Assembly (NCBI GenBank): GCA_045660545.1
Contig: JAZREA010000008.1
Location: 1-57,850, forward strand
Direction of reading: 5' to 3'
From: JAZREA01 sp045660545
GTDB taxonomy: Bacteria; Bacillota; Clostridia; Monoglobales; Firm-18
DNA length: 57,850 nt
The notes under the pieces were generated by a model, which searched no databases, was not told where the DNA came from, and saw nothing but the letters and a program-made list of their open reading frames with translations. The position numbers were made by a program, and so were the translations under genes. Shown piece after piece: positions 15,967-23,377 of the stretch (positions are counted from its first letter, which is position 1; each line of letters starts with the position of its first letter).

Positions 15967-17921
15967 TGGATATATTAAATAATTTTGAGATTTTTAAGCA
16001 TTTCCCCGTTATTGCGGTTATGGGGCTTTTCCTCTTTGCTTTTTTGGTTGAGCTTTTTGGCGCTAAAAACAAATATGTGAGAAACACTCTTGTTCTTATT
16101 GCGTCCGGCGGTGCGTTTTTGCTTATCGCGGCTCTTATTAAGCCGGTATTTGTTGACGGGAAGATAATCACCTACTGGATGGGCGGCTGGGAGCCGGTTG
16201 CAGGCTTTGCGATTGGTATCGGTTACACTATTGACGCGCTTTCGCTTATATTCGGTCTATTGGTTGTAATAACCGTTCTCCTTGCGGCGATTTATTCGAC
16301 GAAATATATGGAAAAGGACCACCATCTTGGTCATTACTACACTTTGTTTTTGATGCTGGCAGGTTCGGTACTTGGTCTTGTTCTTACGGGCGACATATTC
16401 AACATGTTCGTTATGATTGAGATTATGACCTTTGCGTCCGTTGCGCTGACTGCTTTTAGAAACAATAGCCACGGTGCCTTGGAGGCGGCGTTTAAGTACC
16501 TTATAGTAGGCTCGATTGGTTCTTCGCTTACTTTGGCCGGTATTGCAATTTTGTATTCGCAGTGCCATACGCTTAACATTGCGCAGATTTCTCTTGTGCT
16601 TGGTGAAAACTTGGGCGTTGCTTCGGTGTTTGCCTTTGCGCTTATGCTTGCGGGATTCTTTGTTAAGTCGTACGTTGTTCCGTTCCACGCGCCTGCGGCC
16701 GACGCCTACATGGCTGCGCCGACATCGGTTTCGATGGTGTTCTCGGGAATGGTTAACAAGGCGGGCGTTTACGCTTTGATCAGACTTGTATATGTTGTAT
16801 TCAGAGCTATGCAGCTTGAACAGATTCAGATTATGCTTGTGGTGTTTGGCGCTGTTACGATGTTTATCGGCGTAACGATGGCTCTTGCTCAGCACGACTT
16901 TAAGAGGCTTTTGGCTTTCCACAGTATTTCACAGATTGGATACGTAATTACGGCTGTTGGACTTGGAACTGCCCTTGGTATCGAGTCGGGTATATTCCAC
17001 GCTGTAAACCACACTTTGTTCAAAGGGCTTTTGTTCCTTGCGGCAGGTGCTGTTCTTTACTCGGTTGGAACAACGGACCTCGACAAGCTTGGCGGACTTT
17101 CAAAGAAGATGCCAAAGACGACGATTTGTTTCTTAATCGGTGCGTTCTCTATTTCGGGTATTCCGCCGTTTAACGGCTTTGCTTCGAAGTGGATGATTTA
17201 TCAGGCAACATTCGAAAAGGCTATGGAGGGCAACTTCCTTTACGCTGCTATCACAGTTGTTGCGCTTGTGGTTTCGGTTATGACGCTTGCTTCGTTTATA
17301 AAGGTTACTCAGGCGGTGTTCTTCGGCCAGCTTCCAAAAGAGCTTGAAGACGTTAAGGAAGCTCCGCTTGCGATGCGTGTTCCGATGTGGATTATGGCGG
17401 CGCTTTGTGTTGCGACCGGTGTTTTCTACAGATTTATCGGCGACAACGTGCTTACACCTGTTGCCAAGGCAACAACGGATGTAAGCGGATACATAAACGC
17501 TGTTATGGGTATGAGTGCTACTCAAAAAGTAGGGATTGCAAACATCCAGCTTGAAGATGTTGTACATTCGGGACTCATCTGGGAGCCGAAAATGTGGCTG
17601 TTGCTCTTTGCGATTGTGTTGATTGCGGTGTTTATTATCGTAATACTTAGCGACAACACACGCGGCGCAGTTCGCGCAGGCGAAGGCGTTGAAGAGACAG
17701 ACGGAAAGTACGCTACTTTCTTCAGCGGAGAAAAGAGCACACCTTCTCATATCGGCGGCTCGGACCTCTTCTGGGGATTCAAGCACGACTTTAAAGGATA
17801 CTTCAAGGTCGTACAAGGTGCACATTCCGGTAACGTTAACGACTATGCGCTTATGGCGGTTGCAGGCACGGCTGTAATCGTTGTGTTTGCGTTTGTGTTA
17901 AAAGCATTTAATGTATTATAG
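15963..17921 (+). CDS. MrpD/NuoN-like ion-pump subunit (MbhH type), long C-terminus
   Basis: 652 residues with about fourteen helices. The antiporter-like core (about residues 90-460) has FNMFVMIEIMTFASVAL with the key Glu, FVKSYVVPFHAPAADAYMAA and FSGMVNKAGVYALIR with conserved Lys, and HSISQIGYV. It translocates protons or sodium in response to electron flow. Archaeal MbhH is near 500 residues. The extra C-terminal 150 residues include two more helices and the segment FKVVQGAHSGNVNDYAL. I infer they replace the separate MbhI subunit, which has no gene of its own here. Confidence 0.92.
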   Translation: MMDILNNFEIFKHFPVIAVMGLFLFAFLVELFGAKNKYVRNTLVLIASGGAFLLIAALIKPVFVDGKIITYWMGGWEPVAGFAIGIGYTIDALSLIFGLLVVITVLLAAIYSTKYMEKDHHLGHYYTLFLMLAGSVLGLVLTGDIFNMFVMIEIMTFASVALTAFRNNSHGALEAAFKYLIVGSIGSSLTLAGIAILYSQCHTLNIAQISLVLGENLGVASVFAFALMLAGFFVKSYVVPFHAPAADAYMAAPTSVSMVFSGMVNKAGVYALIRLVYVVFRAMQLEQIQIMLVVFGAVTMFIGVTMALAQHDFKRLLAFHSISQIGYVITAVGLGTALGIESGIFHAVNHTLFKGLLFLAAGAVLYSVGTTDLDKLGGLSKKMPKTTICFLIGAFSISGIPPFNGFASKWMIYQATFEKAMEGNFLYAAITVVALVVSVMTLASFIKVTQAVFFGQLPKELEDVKEAPLAMRVPMWIMAALCVATGVFYRFIGDNVLTPVAKATTDVSGYINAVMGMSATQKVGIANIQLEDVVHSGLIWEPKMWLLLFAIVLIAVFIIVILSDNTRGAVRAGEGVEETDGKYATFFSGEKSTPSHIGGSDLFWGFKHDFKGYFKVVQGAHSGNVNDYALMAVAGTAVIVVFAFVLKAFNVL

Positions 17922-17934
17922 GAGGTGAGTAAAA

Positions 17935-18930
17935 GTGAATTTTGATTTAATGGCAATACTTATGAACGCGCTTTATATCTTTATCTTCCCCGGCTTGTTG
18001 TTTGTTACTGCGGCAGGGCTTTTACTCGCCGGTATCGACAGAAAAGTACTCGCCCGTATGCAAAAGAGACAGGGCCCGCCGATTATTCAGCCGCTCTATG
18101 ACTTTTTCAAGCTTATGGGTAAGGAAACTATTATTCCGCACGCGGCAAACCGCAAGGTGTTTTTAACAGCGCCGATTGTTGGTTTTGCAAGCTTGGTTGT
18201 AATGATGCTCTTTATCCCGATTGCGGGGTTTGACGCACCGGTTGAGACCAGAGGGGACCTGATCATTCTGCTTTATCTCCTTACGATTCCTGCCGTTGCG
18301 CTTATCGTGGGAGGCTCGTCCTCGGGCTCGCCTTACGCGGGGATTGGTATTTCGCGTGAGATGGTAACTATGATGGCTTACGAGCTTCCGCTTGTTTTGG
18401 TATTTCTTGCGGTTGCAAAGGCTGTTAGTGTTGACGGCTCGCTTAGCTTCTCGATGGAGCAGATAGCGGCGTACCAGGCCGAAAACGGCGCGCTGATTAC
18501 GAACTGGGCGCTTATTCCTGCTGCGATTGCTATGCTTTTGGTTATTCCGGCAGAGGTTGGAACACAGCCGTTTGACGTTGCAGAGGCTGAAACTGAGATT
18601 TGCGAAGGCCCGTTGGTCGAGTACAGCGGTGCGCCTCTTGCGGTGTTTAAGCTTAACACGGCTATTAAGATGTTTATAATGACAGTTCTTTTCGCTTCCA
18701 TATTCTTAGGCGGCGTGGATGTTGGCGGAGCGCTCGGCCTTGTTGGCTGGTATGTGCCGGTTGTTAACGTTGTTGCGCTTTTGGCTGTGTGTGCGCTGAT
18801 AACTGTTGTTTCGATGACGCTGATTCACGCGGTTTGCGCACGTCTTAAAATCGAGCACTTGTTTAAGTTCTACTGGACAGTTGTTGCGGCTCTTGCGGCG
18901 CTGAGTCTGGTTTTAGTATGGATATTTTAA
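17935..18930 (+). CDS. NuoH-like membrane subunit (MbhM/EchB type)
   Basis: 331 residues with about eight helices. It links the hydrogenase arm to the membrane arm. Signatures: GIDRKVLARMQKRQGPPI, the loop FFKLMGKETIIPHAANR, SREMVTMMAYELPL, and the acidic VAEAETEICEGPLVEYSG loop. GTG start at 17935 with GGAGGTGAG upstream, 14 bases after the previous stop. Confidence 0.95.
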   Translation: MNFDLMAILMNALYIFIFPGLLFVTAAGLLLAGIDRKVLARMQKRQGPPIIQPLYDFFKLMGKETIIPHAANRKVFLTAPIVGFASLVVMMLFIPIAGFDAPVETRGDLIILLYLLTIPAVALIVGGSSSGSPYAGIGISREMVTMMAYELPLVLVFLAVAKAVSVDGSLSFSMEQIAAYQAENGALITNWALIPAAIAMLLVIPAEVGTQPFDVAEAETEICEGPLVEYSGAPLAVFKLNTAIKMFIMTVLFASIFLGGVDVGGALGLVGWYVPVVNVVALLAVCALITVVSMTLIHAVCARLKIEHLFKFYWTVVAALAALSLVLVWIF

Positions 18931-18945
18931 GGAGGTATAAGCAAA

Positions 18946-19392
18946 ATGTTTAAAAAGATGATTGCAAAAAGTATGGCAAAGTCTCCTTGGATTTATCACA
19001 TCAACACAGGCTCTTGTAACGGATGCGACATCGAGCTCGTTGCAGTCTTGACACCGAGATACGACGCAGAGCGCTTTGGCTTTAAGCTTGCGGGCACACC
19101 GCGTCACGCGGATATCGTGGTTGTAACAGGCCCGATAACAAGCCAGTCGAAAGACAGACTGATAAGAACTCTCGAGCAGGTTCCCGAGCCGAAGGTGGTT
19201 GTGTCGCTTGGCTCGTGCCCACGTTCTTGTAACGTTTTCAAGGGCAGCTACTCTGTTGAAGGCCCGCTTGAAGACTACACCCATGTTGACGTTACTGTTG
19301 CCGGCTGCTCTCCAAAGCCTGAGGCTATAATCGAGGGGCTTTACAAGGCGACAGAAATTCTTAAAGAAAAAAGGGAGGCGATGGTAAAATGA
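18946..19392 (+). CDS. [NiFe] hydrogenase small subunit, NuoB-like (MbhJ/EchC type)
   Basis: 148 residues. Four Cys at 24, 27, 91 and 121 (GSCNGCDIE, GSCPRSC, AGCSPKPE) bind the [4Fe-4S] cluster nearest to the NiFe site, as in NuoB. It passes electrons from the ferredoxin-like subunit to the large subunit. It is encoded nine genes downstream of the large subunit instead of beside it. Start ATG 18946 after GGAGGT; four-base overlap with the next gene. Confidence 0.95.
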   Translation: MFKKMIAKSMAKSPWIYHINTGSCNGCDIELVAVLTPRYDAERFGFKLAGTPRHADIVVVTGPITSQSKDRLIRTLEQVPEPKVVVSLGSCPRSCNVFKGSYSVEGPLEDYTHVDVTVAGCSPKPEAIIEGLYKATEILKEKREAMVK

Positions 19393-20138
19393 AGTTTGCA
19401 TTTCCTTTCTTAAAAGAGGCTCTTAAAAACCTCTTTTCAAAACCGAGTACGGTGAACTTCCCTGCTGTTGCGGTGGACGCTCCGCCAAAGTATAGAGGAA
19501 GAATCGCGTACTACCCTGATAAATGTGTTAACTGCGGTATGTGTATTAAGGTATGCTCCCCGCAGGCTATCGAGAGGGTGTCTGAGGACACTCCGGACGG
19601 CGAGAAGATTACATACACTTTTGACTTTACTTCTTGTACGTTTTGCGGTATGTGCAGCGACTTTTGCTCCACTAAGGCGATAGAGCTTACGCCGGACTAC
19701 CATATGGTAGCGACCGATGTTGCCGACCTCGTTGAAGTGGGCAGCCGTGTTAAAAAGAAGGTTACAGGAAAGCTTGTTTGCACAGAGGACTGTGTTTACT
19801 GTACGCTTTGTGCTAAGCAGTGTCCTGAGGGCGCGCTGACTGTTGACCGTGCGAACAAGACTTGGGCGGTTGACGAAGAAAAGTGCGTAAAGTGCGGAAT
19901 CTGTATCAACAAGTGTCCGAAAAAAGCTCTCGCTTTTGAAGAGGCGGGAAAAGAGGGCGTTGTCTGCTCGGAGGACTGCGTTTACTGCACCCTTTGTGCG
20001 AAGAAGTGCCCTGCGGAGGCAATCACTGTCGACAGGCCTAACAAGACCTGGGAGATCGACAGAGAAAAGTGCACGACTTGCGGGCTTTGTATTAGCGCAT
20101 GTCCTAAGAAAGCGTTGTCTATGGGCAAGATTGATTAA
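19389..20138 (+). CDS. Polyferredoxin subunit with six [4Fe-4S] motifs (MbhN/NuoI-like)
   Basis: 249 residues. Six CxxCxxCxxxC motifs start at C46, C83, C135, C166, C197 and C228. The first two correspond to the two clusters of MbhN, EchF and NuoI, which receive electrons from soluble ferredoxin. The remaining four come from an internal duplication: residues 130-181 and 192-243 are identical at 38 of 52 positions by my count (for example EDCVYCTLCAKQCP and EDCVYCTLCAKKCP, period 62). The protein would form a longer electron wire or hold a second entry site. Last gene of the hydrogenase operon, followed by a terminator. Confidence 0.93.
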   Translation: MKFAFPFLKEALKNLFSKPSTVNFPAVAVDAPPKYRGRIAYYPDKCVNCGMCIKVCSPQAIERVSEDTPDGEKITYTFDFTSCTFCGMCSDFCSTKAIELTPDYHMVATDVADLVEVGSRVKKKVTGKLVCTEDCVYCTLCAKQCPEGALTVDRANKTWAVDEEKCVKCGICINKCPKKALAFEEAGKEGVVCSEDCVYCTLCAKKCPAEAITVDRPNKTWEIDREKCTTCGLCISACPKKALSMGKID

Positions 20139-20158
20139 GCTTTCAAATAACAACAAAA

Positions 20159-20193
20159 GGCTGTGGTGAAAACACCACAGCCCTGTTTTTTTA
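20159..20193 (+). terminator. Terminator of the hydrogenase operon
   Basis: GGCTGTGGTG pairs with CACCACAGCC around an AAAA loop, followed after two bases by seven to eight T. Confidence 0.95.
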
Positions 20194-20211
20194 TACATAT
20201 TAAAAAAGATG

Positions 20212-20262
20212 AAAAAATGAGATGACCTCCGACTGTTCCTTTACACAGCCAGAGGTCATCTC
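20212..20262 (-). terminator. Terminator of a minus-strand unit
   Basis: GAGATGACCTC (20219-20229) pairs perfectly with GAGGTCATCTC (20252-20262). The T run lies on the minus-strand side only (A run at 20212-20217), so it terminates leftward transcription. Confidence 0.75.
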
Positions 20263-20364
20263 TGTTCGTCGTAGATATCTATCATCTTTTGTTATCCTCT
20301 CTTTCTTAGGATGTCTTTTGCAACATCGCAGAAGCACCAACCCTTTTTGTAACAAACTATTTCT

Positions 20365-20541
20365 CTAACGAGAGTCCGATGGGTTTGTCTTTAATGATTC
20401 AAAAGACTTCTTTGCCTTTAAGGGACGCTTTAACAACCGGCTTAAACGAAATATAATATAAATAGTAGGATTTTCGTGTTTGCGATATATGTAAAACGTA
20501 ACACCGTCGTGGGCCTGTTGTTTAAACCAACTGTTCCACAT
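20365..20541 (-). CDS. Small basic protein of 58 residues, or remnant (uncertain)
   Basis: A minus-strand frame from ATG 20541 to TAG 20365 gives MWNSWFKQQAHDGVTF at the start and a Lys/Arg-rich second half (SRLLKRPLKAKKSF). The frame stays open upstream to a stop near 20622 but has no start codon there. The strong site GGGAGG at about 20580 is followed instead by a three-codon frame ATG-AAG-ATT-TAA. A second protein-like frame, shifted by one, runs from about 20393 to TAA near 20303 and ends in KKGWCFCDVAKDILRKRG. This could be a frameshifted gene, a set of leader peptides, or a structured RNA. I recognise no family. Confidence 0.25.
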   Translation of the reverse strand: MWNSWFKQQAHDGVTFYIYRKHENPTIYIIFRLSRLLKRPLKAKKSFESLKTNPSDSR

Positions 20542-20595
20542 CCTTAAAAGCGGGGTTAAATCTTCATTGGACTGTACCTCCCTTTCTTCAACTAT

Positions 20596-20624
20596 ATGGT
20601 AACATAATTAAACGGCGTTTTCAA
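20596..20624 (-). promoter_or_regulatory. Promoter of the minus-strand orphan unit
   Basis: On the minus strand TTGAAA (20624-20619), 17 bases, TACCAT (20601-20596). Transcription would begin near 20589 and end at the terminator at 20262-20212, giving an RNA of about 370 bases. Confidence 0.5.
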
Positions 20625-20698
20625 TTGGCATATTGTAAAAGATGCGCGGGCGGTTTTTAGACGATTGGTAGAAAATAATTACAGATTTGGAAAATGTA

Positions 20699-20728
20699 TT
20701 TACAAAGGCGAAAGGGGTGTGGTATAAT
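20699..20728 (+). promoter_or_regulatory. Strong promoter with extended -10
   Basis: TTTACA at 20699-20704, 18 bases, TGgTATAAT (TATAAT at 20723-20728). A terminator lies only about 40 bases downstream. Confidence 0.7.
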
Positions 20729-20734
20729 GATCTT

Positions 20735-20795
20735 GTTGGGTTTTGAAAAAGGGAATTACACACATGCCGTTTTGAAAGAAAACGGCTCTTTTTTA
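20735..20795 (+). ncRNA. Putative short RNA of about 60 bases
   Basis: It is bounded by the promoter at 20699-20728 and a terminator hairpin at 20766-20785 with a T run. No ribosome binding site or complete frame lies in it. The only nearby ATG (20727) is inside the -10 box. It could be a small regulatory RNA or an aborted leader. Confidence 0.4.
20766..20794 (+). terminator. Terminator hairpin
   Basis: GCCGTTTT pairs with AAAACGGC around GAAAG, followed after two bases by seven T. Confidence 0.85.
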
Positions 20796-20921
20796 TATCC
20801 AATATTATAAGGAAGAAAGTCGTAGCGTCAGGCAGAGTTGATAAAATAGCCAAAAAAAGATGGAATACTTTGTTAAAAATGACGAAAATTACAGATTGAT
20901 TACAAAAGTGGAAATAGGGGC

Positions 20922-20950
20922 TTGAAATTTTTGCAAAAAGAAGTTATAAT
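20922..20950 (+). promoter_or_regulatory. Promoter of the secreted-protein gene
   Basis: TTGAAA at 20922-20927, exactly 17 bases, TATAAT at 20945-20950. The leader to the ATG at 21091 is about 130 bases and contains a TTGGCA/TGCCAA hairpin near 21016-21030. Confidence 0.8.
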
Positions 20951-21090
20951 TGAATAAAGTATTTTCGGAATCTGTCTCTTTTGGTACGATGAGGGGCGCG
21001 TGGTTCCGGGGGTTTTTGGCAGATTTGCCAAGGATTTATAACGTTTTTTAATAAACTTAAATACTATTATTGTAAAGGATGGTAATAATC

Positions 21091-23181
21091 ATGAAAACAA
21101 GCAAAAAAATACTTTCGTTATTCGTTATCATGTGCATGGCTTTGACTATGCTTGCTGGTACGTTTACCGTTAGTGCGGCTGAGACTACAGTTTTTAGCCT
21201 TACTCCAAGTAATGCAGCTGTAGCCGCTTCTACAAAAGTATTTACATTTACAGGTCAGCCTGCAACAATTACTTTAGGTTCTAATGTTGCAGATTACCAG
21301 TCGCTTGCTACTGCAGATGACGTGGCAGCGTACCCAGGAGGCGTTGAGGTAGGCGACATGAAGACAACGAACTTTAAGACGGTTATAGTTACTAACCCAT
21401 TAGCAACCGCTTCAAACTTACAACTTAGCGCTGATAACCCTATCGGAAGAATTCGCTATGTAGTGTACTACCCGTCTGCCGTTACGGATCTTAATACAGC
21501 AATAGCACTTGCACCACAGTATTCTATGAACGGTTCAGCTAAGGGTTCAACTACTCTTACAATTGGTACAGATGGTAAGGTTTCTTTTTCTGAGTCTGCT
21601 TTTACCGGAGAAGAGAGTAACTCAGTAGATATGGTTTATGACCAGTACGTAACATTTGAATGGGAATATGACTTCTCTGAATCTGTTACAAGCCCGACAT
21701 TCCGCGGTTACTTTAACGGCACGCTTGTAGGTGAGACAACTGCTGTTACAGGCTTTACAACATATTCTGACTTTGCATTTTCTAAGCTTAATATGCCTTC
21801 AACAGCGAAAACCGATGCGAAGTCTACACACTTTATTAAAGAGTTTAGCTGGACTGTAATGTCTGATGATAACAGCGGTGAAGAGCCACCGGTAGATCCA
21901 GAGCCGACAACATACGAAGTCAAGTTTATGGATGGGGAAACACAGATTGGCGAAACACAGACTATTGCAGAAAACGGCTTTGCAACAGAGGAAACAGCTC
22001 CAGCAAAAGATGGTTACACATTCTCTCACTGGTCTTTGACAGACGGTGGCGCAGAAGTTAACGTTACAACATATGCTATAACAGCAGCTACAACATTCTA
22101 CGCTGTATTTACACAGAACTCACAGGGTGGCGATGAAGGCGATGACTTTGACCACTTCACTGTTCCGACAGGTTACACACCAACAGGTTCAAACGTGATA
22201 GAAGAAACTGTTGCATCAGTTACAATCAATGATGACTATAGCTTTACCAGTGGCAACAGGGGCATTTTGGCTGGCGGTGTTCGATTGAACACAAACGCTG
22301 AAAACGGTGTCGAAATCGCAACAGAAGACGATGCTGCCGCTTACGAAGGTGTAACCGCAGGTGACTTTAAGTTGATTGGCGCAAGGTCATTCCCTGACTA
22401 CGTGCCTGAGACATGGGGTCTTGACAAGTCATTTAGAGTAGCAGTATTATCATATCAGGTTTACTACCCATCAACTCTTAAGGGCACTGAGTTTCTCTTG
22501 AAGGCTATAACAGCAGGTGGTAGTGGTACACGTGGTATCAACATCACTGTTGGCACAGATGGTAATGCGACAGGCGACGATGACGATTATTACGCTTCCA
22601 CACCAGTAAGGTTTGACGGCTGGAACACATTTGACTTTGTTGCAGACTTCAGCGACTGGGACGGCGTTACTGTAAAGAAGCCTATGCTCAGCGGTTATGT
22701 AAACGGAGTTAAGGTTTGTGAATTCAGAAGTGCAAGAAGCTTTGATTCCCTTGATACATTCTATTTTAACAACGCTTCAAGATTCATTAACACTGCTATT
22801 GAAGGAGAGGTAGCGTTTACCAAGGGCTTTACTATGAAAGCATATGCTCCTGACGGATATTATCCTGAATTTGCAGTAACAAAATTTGCTTCTAAACCTA
22901 ACACTGATACAAATTATAACGACGTAATTCTTACTTGCGTTAACACAACAGGAAATACTGTAGCCGGTACTGTTTTAGCAGTTATTAAGGACGCTAATGG
23001 CTTTGTAACATCATCATACAGCGCATCCTTGTCGGTTGCTGCACAAGCAACAGACGCAGGAAAGACGTTTAGGTCTAAGGTTAAGATTCCTAACACAATC
23101 GACTTTGCAAATGTTACTTTCTATGTTTTAACCGATTTGAGTAGCTTTGCTCCTCTTGCAGTATCAAGTGCAGAGCTTTAA
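21091..23181 (+). CDS. Large secreted protein with duplicated domain and InlB-type repeat
   Basis: 696 residues. A signal peptide (KKILSLFVIMCMALTMLAG, then VSAAE) points to export. Two similar domains follow, about residues 30-260 and 385-600; each holds a DD(V/A)AAY...GD(M/F)K segment, a YYPS segment, an IGTDG or VGTDG segment and a GY(F/V)NG segment. Between them is an InlB B-repeat-like unit of about 75 residues (KFMDGETQIGETQTI, then DGYTFSHWSLTDGG). The C-terminal 100 residues look like a small beta-sandwich (TCVNTTGNTVAGTVLAVIKD). No LPxTG or S-layer anchor is seen. Similar layouts are common in surface proteins of gut Clostridia that bind polysaccharides; I do not know the ligand. The ATG at 21091 follows AAAGGATGG. 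Confidence 0.8.
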   Translation: MKTSKKILSLFVIMCMALTMLAGTFTVSAAETTVFSLTPSNAAVAASTKVFTFTGQPATITLGSNVADYQSLATADDVAAYPGGVEVGDMKTTNFKTVIVTNPLATASNLQLSADNPIGRIRYVVYYPSAVTDLNTAIALAPQYSMNGSAKGSTTLTIGTDGKVSFSESAFTGEESNSVDMVYDQYVTFEWEYDFSESVTSPTFRGYFNGTLVGETTAVTGFTTYSDFAFSKLNMPSTAKTDAKSTHFIKEFSWTVMSDDNSGEEPPVDPEPTTYEVKFMDGETQIGETQTIAENGFATEETAPAKDGYTFSHWSLTDGGAEVNVTTYAITAATTFYAVFTQNSQGGDEGDDFDHFTVPTGYTPTGSNVIEETVASVTINDDYSFTSGNRGILAGGVRLNTNAENGVEIATEDDAAAYEGVTAGDFKLIGARSFPDYVPETWGLDKSFRVAVLSYQVYYPSTLKGTEFLLKAITAGGSGTRGINITVGTDGNATGDDDDYYASTPVRFDGWNTFDFVADFSDWDGVTVKKPMLSGYVNGVKVCEFRSARSFDSLDTFYFNNASRFINTAIEGEVAFTKGFTMKAYAPDGYYPEFAVTKFASKPNTDTNYNDVILTCVNTTGNTVAGTVLAVIKDANGFVTSSYSASLSVAAQATDAGKTFRSKVKIPNTIDFANVTFYVLTDLSSFAPLAVSSAEL

Positions 23182-23208
23182 TTACAATAAATAGTATATA
23201 GTATATTA

Positions 23209-23243
23209 AACCGCTTGGTGTTCTACACCGGGCGGTTTTCTTT
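23209..23243 (+). terminator. Terminator of the secreted-protein gene
   Basis: AACCGCTTGGTGT pairs with ACACCGGGCGGTT (one mismatch or GU pair), followed by a T-rich tail. Confidence 0.85.
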
Positions 23244-23291
23244 ATGCACAAATTTTGTGTAGGCGCGGGACGAGGGTAGAAAGAAAAAGTG

Positions 23292-23320
23292 TTTACATTT
23301 ATCAAGAGATTTGGTAAAAT
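23292..23320 (+). promoter_or_regulatory. Promoter of the endonuclease-like/aroQ/peptidase operon
   Basis: TTTACA at 23292-23297, 17 bases, TAAAAT at 23315-23320. A purine-only repeat follows. Confidence 0.75.
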
Positions 23321-23377
23321 GAAGAGAGAAAAGTGAAGAGTGAATAGAGAAAAGTGAAAAGAGAAAAGAGTGAAGAG
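23321..23377 (+). repeat. Imperfect GA-rich direct repeat in the leader
   Basis: The whole leader is purine plus T and is built from near-copies of AGAGAAAAGTGAA (for example at about 23325, 23348 and 23361). It doubles as the ribosome-binding region of the next gene. Tandem slippage is a likely origin. Confidence 0.6.

Larger units (their letters stand above)
20194..21090. other. 0.9 kb region without a clear protein gene
   Basis: It holds a minus-strand unit (promoter 20624-20596, a 58-codon frame, terminator 20262-20212), a plus-strand promoter and terminator that would bound a short RNA of about 60 bases, and the promoter and 140-base leader of the next gene. Two copies of ATTACAGATT precede the two plus-strand promoters. 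I see no transposase, tRNA or known riboswitch. Confidence 0.7.

Noticed and set aside
13319..17921. Stand-alone Mrp Na+/H+ antiporter operon
   Set aside because: The MrpA N-terminal module is missing, MbhD/MbhE-type pieces are present, and the genes are bracketed by [NiFe] hydrogenase subunits with all metal ligands.
11217..20138. Respiratory complex I fragment
   Set aside because: The large subunit keeps both CxxC pairs that bind Ni-Fe and all hyp genes are present, so it is a hydrogenase and not NuoD.
20200..20620. A 140-codon minus-strand gene with one amber stop
   Set aside because: The frame with the single TAG runs on through the terminator hairpin, so its second half is not credible coding sequence. 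Only the 58-codon part is listed, at low confidence.
20951..21090. Riboswitch in the leader of the secreted-protein gene
   Set aside because: A small hairpin is present but no recognised aptamer consensus; treated only as a long leader.
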